Assembly (NCBI GenBank): GCA_041652255.1
Contig: JBAZHT010000002.1
Location: 23,609 to 87,608 of the forward strand
Direction of reading: 5' to 3'
Length of the DNA stretch: 64,000 nucleotides
Origin: DMER64 sp041652255
Lineage (GTDB): Bacteria; Bacteroidota; Bacteroidia; Bacteroidales; UBA932
The notes under the pieces are model-generated. The model was not told the DNA's origin, did no database searches, and saw only the letters and a program-made list of their open reading frames with translations. The position numbers and the translations under genes are program-made. Of this stretch, positions 61,514 through 64,000 are shown piece after piece. Within the stretch, counting starts at the first letter, position 1. Each line of letters begins with the position of its first letter.

Positions 61514-61909
61514 TTAATATACGTAACACATGATCTCACCACCTACGTTGAGCGTCCTGGCTTCCTTGTCGGTGATTATTCCTTTGGATGTGGATATGAT
61601 AGCAACACCCAGTCCGTTCAGAACGCGGGGCATTTTATCCACACTCGCATAACGGCGCAAACCGGGACTGGAAACGCGGATAAGCTTTTTAATAGCCGGG
61701 CGTTTTGTCTCGGGATGGTACTTTAATGCGATCTTAATGGTGTTGGAGGGTGTTCCTTCCTCAATTTTATAACTGAGTATGTAACCCTTTTCGTGTAAAA
61801 TACGGGTGAGTTCCGTTTTTACCTTTGATGCGGGTATTTCCACGACCTTGTGTCCTGCGGTCACCGCATTGCGAATCCTTGTCAGATAATCTGCTATTGG
61901 ATCAGTCAT
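61514..61909 (-). CDS. rpsH: 30S ribosomal protein uS8
   Basis: 131 residues from MTDPIADYLTRIRNAVTAGH; the longer frame upstream is not used. The C-terminal GLGVAIISTSKGIITDKEAR is diagnostic. In E. coli this protein represses the spc operon by binding mRNA; whether that holds here is unknown. Confidence 0.98.
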   Translation of the reverse strand: MTDPIADYLTRIRNAVTAGHKVVEIPASKVKTELTRILHEKGYILSYKIEEGTPSNTIKIALKYHPETKRPAIKKLIRVSSPGLRRYASVDKMPRVLNGLGVAIISTSKGIITDKEARTLNVGGEIMCYVY

Positions 61910-61997
61910 AATAAAGGTTTTTAAATTTGTTTGCGGCAATAAATTGCCCGATATCCAATAAATAATATGTATGGCCGGCCCATGTAGGAACCTTTGT

Positions 61998-62267
61998 CTA
62001 CCAACTTGCTTTACGCACGCCGGGGATCAAACCGTTACTTGCCATTTCGCGGAATTGTATGCGGGAAATTCCGAACTCACGCATGTATCCCTTGGGTCTG
62101 CCTGTAATGGAACAGCGATTGTGCAGACGAACGGGACTGGAGTTTTTGGGCAGCTTTGCCAACCCTTCCCAATCTCCTGCCTCTTTCAAAGCTTTCCTTT
62201 TTTCTGCATACCTGGCTACTAATCTGGCACGTTTGACCTCGCGTGCTTTCATTGACTCTTTTGCCAT
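61998..62267 (-). CDS. rpsN: 30S ribosomal protein uS14, zinc-free type
   Basis: 89 residues. LPKNSSPVRLHNRCSITGRP and YMREFGISRIQFREMAS are diagnostic. The CxxC pairs of the short zinc-bearing form are absent. It starts immediately after the rplE stop, and 88 bases separate it from rpsH. Confidence 0.97.
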   Translation of the reverse strand: MAKESMKAREVKRARLVARYAEKRKALKEAGDWEGLAKLPKNSSPVRLHNRCSITGRPKGYMREFGISRIQFREMASNGLIPGVRKASW

Positions 62268-62873
62268 TTATTGTTGTTTTTTTATGTTTTTAAAAGGTAA
62301 TCCGAATTCACGCAGCAGGGCATAAGCTTCTTCGTCTTTCCCGCTGGATGTTACAAAGGTGATCTCAACTCCCAGGATCTTTGTGATCTTATCAATATCT
62401 ATCTCCGGGAAAATGATCTGCTCCCTGATGCCTAACGTATAATTTCCACGTCCGTCAAATTTTTCAGCAATCCCTTTAAAATCCCTGATACGGGGGAGTG
62501 CAATGGAGATCAAACGGTCCAGAAACTCATACATTTTAGCAGAGCGCAGAGTGACTTTAACGCCAATGGGCATTCCCCGGCGCAATTTAAAATTGGAAAT
62601 GTCTTTACGTGAAACGGTTTGTACCGCTTTCTGCCCGGCTATGAGTGTCAATTCGTTCTGTGCTGTCTCAATAAGTTTTTTATCGGCAGTGGCAGAACCT
62701 ACACCTTCATTCAAAATGATCTTTTCCAGAACGGGTACCTGCATAATGGACGTATAGCCGAATTCTTTCATCAGCTTTGGCGCAATTTCCTCTTTGTACT
62801 TCTTCTGCAGGGCGGGCATATAGTCTTTTACTACTACAGGTGCCGGTTGTTGTTTTTTTACTGCTTTTGCCAT
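62268..62873 (-). CDS. rplE: 50S ribosomal protein uL5
   Basis: 201 residues, with about 16 extra N-terminal residues (AKAVKKQQPAPVVVKDY) before the usual start region PALQKKYKEEIAPKLMKEFGY. ITLRSAKMYEFLDRL-like core (reads VTLRSAKMYEFLDRLI) and FPEIDIDKI follow. Binds 5S rRNA and the P-site tRNA. Starts on the rplX stop (TAATG). Confidence 0.97.
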   Translation of the reverse strand: MAKAVKKQQPAPVVVKDYMPALQKKYKEEIAPKLMKEFGYTSIMQVPVLEKIILNEGVGSATADKKLIETAQNELTLIAGQKAVQTVSRKDISNFKLRRGMPIGVKVTLRSAKMYEFLDRLISIALPRIRDFKGIAEKFDGRGNYTLGIREQIIFPEIDIDKITKILGVEITFVTSSGKDEEAYALLREFGLPFKNIKKQQ

Positions 62874-63196
62874 TACTTGATCTCCTCTCCAGATTTTTTT
62901 GCGTAACGTACCAGTTTACCCTTATCGTTCAGACGGCGTCCAATACGTGTAGGTCCTCCCTTTGAAGGATCCACCACCTGAAGATTGGATATGTGTATGG
63001 CGGCTTCCTGTTTGATGATGCCTCCCTGTGGGCTTTTGGCGGAAGGTTTGGTGTGCTTGCTGACCATATTGATCCCTTCAACGATCGCGCGTTGTTTAGT
63101 GGGAAGCACTTCCAGTACCCTTCCGGTTTTTCCCTTGTCTTCTCCGGTATTAATATATACCGTGTCGCCTTTTTTTATGTGCAATTTCGTACTCAT
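62873..63196 (-). CDS. rplX: 50S ribosomal protein uL24
   Basis: 107 residues from MSTKLHIKKGDTVYINTGED; the longer frame upstream enters rplN. KOW motif GEDKGKTGRVLEVLP and GINMVSKHTKPS are diagnostic. Early 23S assembly protein. Overlaps rplE by 1 base. Confidence 0.97.
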   Translation of the reverse strand: MSTKLHIKKGDTVYINTGEDKGKTGRVLEVLPTKQRAIVEGINMVSKHTKPSAKSPQGGIIKQEAAIHISNLQVVDPSKGGPTRIGRRLNDKGKLVRYAKKSGEEIK

Positions 63197-63206
63197 AACT
63201 ATAATC

Positions 63207-63575
63207 CTATAATACCTCCGGAGCCAGTGAGACAATTTTCATGTAACGTTCCCTGAGCTCACGGGCCACCGGGCCGAAAATACGCGTTCCACGCAATTCC
63301 CCGGTGTTATTAAGTAACACACAGGCATTGTCGTCAAAACGAATGTATGATCCGTCGGCACGACGAATTTCTTTCTTGGTCCTTACCACAACCGCTTTGG
63401 AGACAGATCCTTTTTTGGCATCTCCTCCGCCCGGAATGGCACTTTTGACACTAACTACGATGGTGTCGCCAATACGCGCATACCTGCGTTTTGTCCCACC
63501 CAAAACACGGATACAAAGAACTACTTTTGCTCCGCTGTTGTCAGCCACCAGTAAACGTGATTCTTGCTGTATCAT
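63207..63575 (-). CDS. rplN: 50S ribosomal protein uL14
   Basis: 122 residues. MIQQESRLLVADNSGAKVVLCIRVLGG start and RGTRIFGPVARELRERYMKI end are diagnostic. 2 bases after rpsQ. Confidence 0.98.
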   Translation of the reverse strand: MIQQESRLLVADNSGAKVVLCIRVLGGTKRRYARIGDTIVVSVKSAIPGGGDAKKGSVSKAVVVRTKKEIRRADGSYIRFDDNACVLLNNTGELRGTRIFGPVARELRERYMKIVSLAPEVL

Positions 63576-63577
63576 GG

Positions 63578-63832
63578 CTATTTCACTTTTTCAACGATTT
63601 CTACTAAACGCCAGCATTTGGTTTTACTCAAAGGCCGGGTTTCCATAATGCGTACGGTATCACCCTCGCTACACTCATTTTTTTCATCATGAGCTACAAA
63701 CTTGGTGGTTTTATTTACGAATTTTCCGTAAACAGGGTGTTTTACCTTTCTTTTTACGGCAACCACAATGGATTTATCCATTTTATTGCTAACCACCAGT
63801 CCTGTTCTTTCTTTTCTAAGATTTCTTTCCAT
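63578..63832 (-). CDS. rpsQ: 30S ribosomal protein uS17
   Basis: 84 residues. RKERTGLVVSNKMDKSIVVAV and VRIMETRPLSKTKCWRLVEI are diagnostic. 7 bases after the rpmC stop. Confidence 0.98.
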   Translation of the reverse strand: MERNLRKERTGLVVSNKMDKSIVVAVKRKVKHPVYGKFVNKTTKFVAHDEKNECSEGDTVRIMETRPLSKTKCWRLVEIVEKVK

Positions 63833-63839
63833 GAATCAA

Positions 63840-64000
63840 TTATTCTAGATTCTGTTTGGCTTTCGTTTCACTTAAAATAGTAAGCATCCGTGCTATATTG
63901 CGGCGTGCTTTCTTTATTTGTGACAAATCATCTACAGGAGAGATGGCGTGGTTCATTTTAAGACGAAGCAAGTTGGCTTTTTCCGCCTCAATACGATCGC
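63840..64000 (-). CDS. rpmC: 50S ribosomal protein uL29, partial (5' end outside window)
   Basis: 53 C-terminal residues visible, beginning DRIEAEKANLLRLKMNHA and continuing through DLSQIKKARRNIARMLTIL to a TAA stop at 63840-63842. The pattern LRLKMNHA...IKKARRNIAR is typical of uL29. It was found by direct translation. The start and the upstream rplP lie outside the window. Confidence 0.93.
   Translation of the reverse strand, partial: DRIEAEKANLLRLKMNHAISPVDDLSQIKKARRNIARMLTILSETKAKQNLE

Noticed and set aside
1..64000. CRISPR arrays, tRNA or rRNA genes, integrases, insertion sequences, defence operons
   Set aside because: I read the intergenic regions on both strands and found none; almost all of the window is accounted for by core genes.

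Overview
This window is chromosomal DNA of a member of the Bacteroidota, most likely order Bacteroidales. The evidence is: TAnnTTTG-type promoter boxes; families largely confined to the phylum (DUF4249 next to a TonB-dependent receptor with a carboxypeptidase-like N-domain, DUF4831, GSCFA, the SDR-type threonine dehydrogenase, OstA-like protein downstream of paired SurA proteins); a Bacteroides-type Rnf operon; and map-infA-rpmJ replacing adk in the spc operon. The cell is Gram-negative with lipid A and LptF/LptG machinery. No tRNA, rRNA, CRISPR array, prophage, integrase or insertion sequence was found, and no stretch over 300 bases lacks a gene.

Layout. 1-5426 (+): 3' part of guaB, a SurA-like lipoprotein, a two-parvulin SurA protein and an OstA/LptA-like protein, i.e. 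outer-membrane biogenesis. 5403-12198 (-): secreted unknown, glyA, rpsF-rpsR-rplI, pepD, DUF4831, lpxL. 12265-16248 (+): POT peptide transporter, EamA exporter, and an ABC permease fused to a substrate-binding domain whose lobes look permuted. 16176-17422 (-): a decaying U32 peptidase pseudogene. 17458-24631: short, mostly divergent or convergent units (GT2 glycosyltransferase, murF, dut, cyclophilin lipoprotein, small lipoprotein, GH2 glycosidase, D-Ala-D-Ala carboxypeptidase).

24639-37679 (-) is one uninterrupted 13-kb run: two M23 peptidases, MerR regulator, Nif3, zinc-ribbon coiled-coil protein, class III aminotransferase, dnaB, DUF3108, RseC, rnfBCDGEA and a small TPR protein. 37763-43473 (+): alaS, lptF, fmt, thiamine pyrophosphokinase. 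43304-48026 (-): DUF4249, TonB receptor, HU, GSCFA. 48083-49525 (+): nucleoside transporter. 49529-53708 (-): Ca/Na antiporter, threonine dehydrogenase, lptG, tgt. 53785-64000 (-): the spc/alpha ribosomal operon from rpmC (cut by the window edge) to rplQ.

I found no convincing new multi-gene defence or mobile system; this is mainly core genome. The most interesting signals are: promoter boxes 4-7 bases from the start codon at nine genes (probable leaderless mRNAs), contrasting with strong AGGAGG sites at operon-internal ribosomal and rnf genes; convergent genes that overlap or nearly touch without terminators, including a DUF4249 gene that reads 170 bases into its neighbour; the U32 peptidase caught in deletional decay; the lobe-permuted ABC fusion without an ATPase; a Tgt enzyme lacking the usual zinc cysteines; and a six-copy pentanucleotide repeat inside the ribosomal operon.
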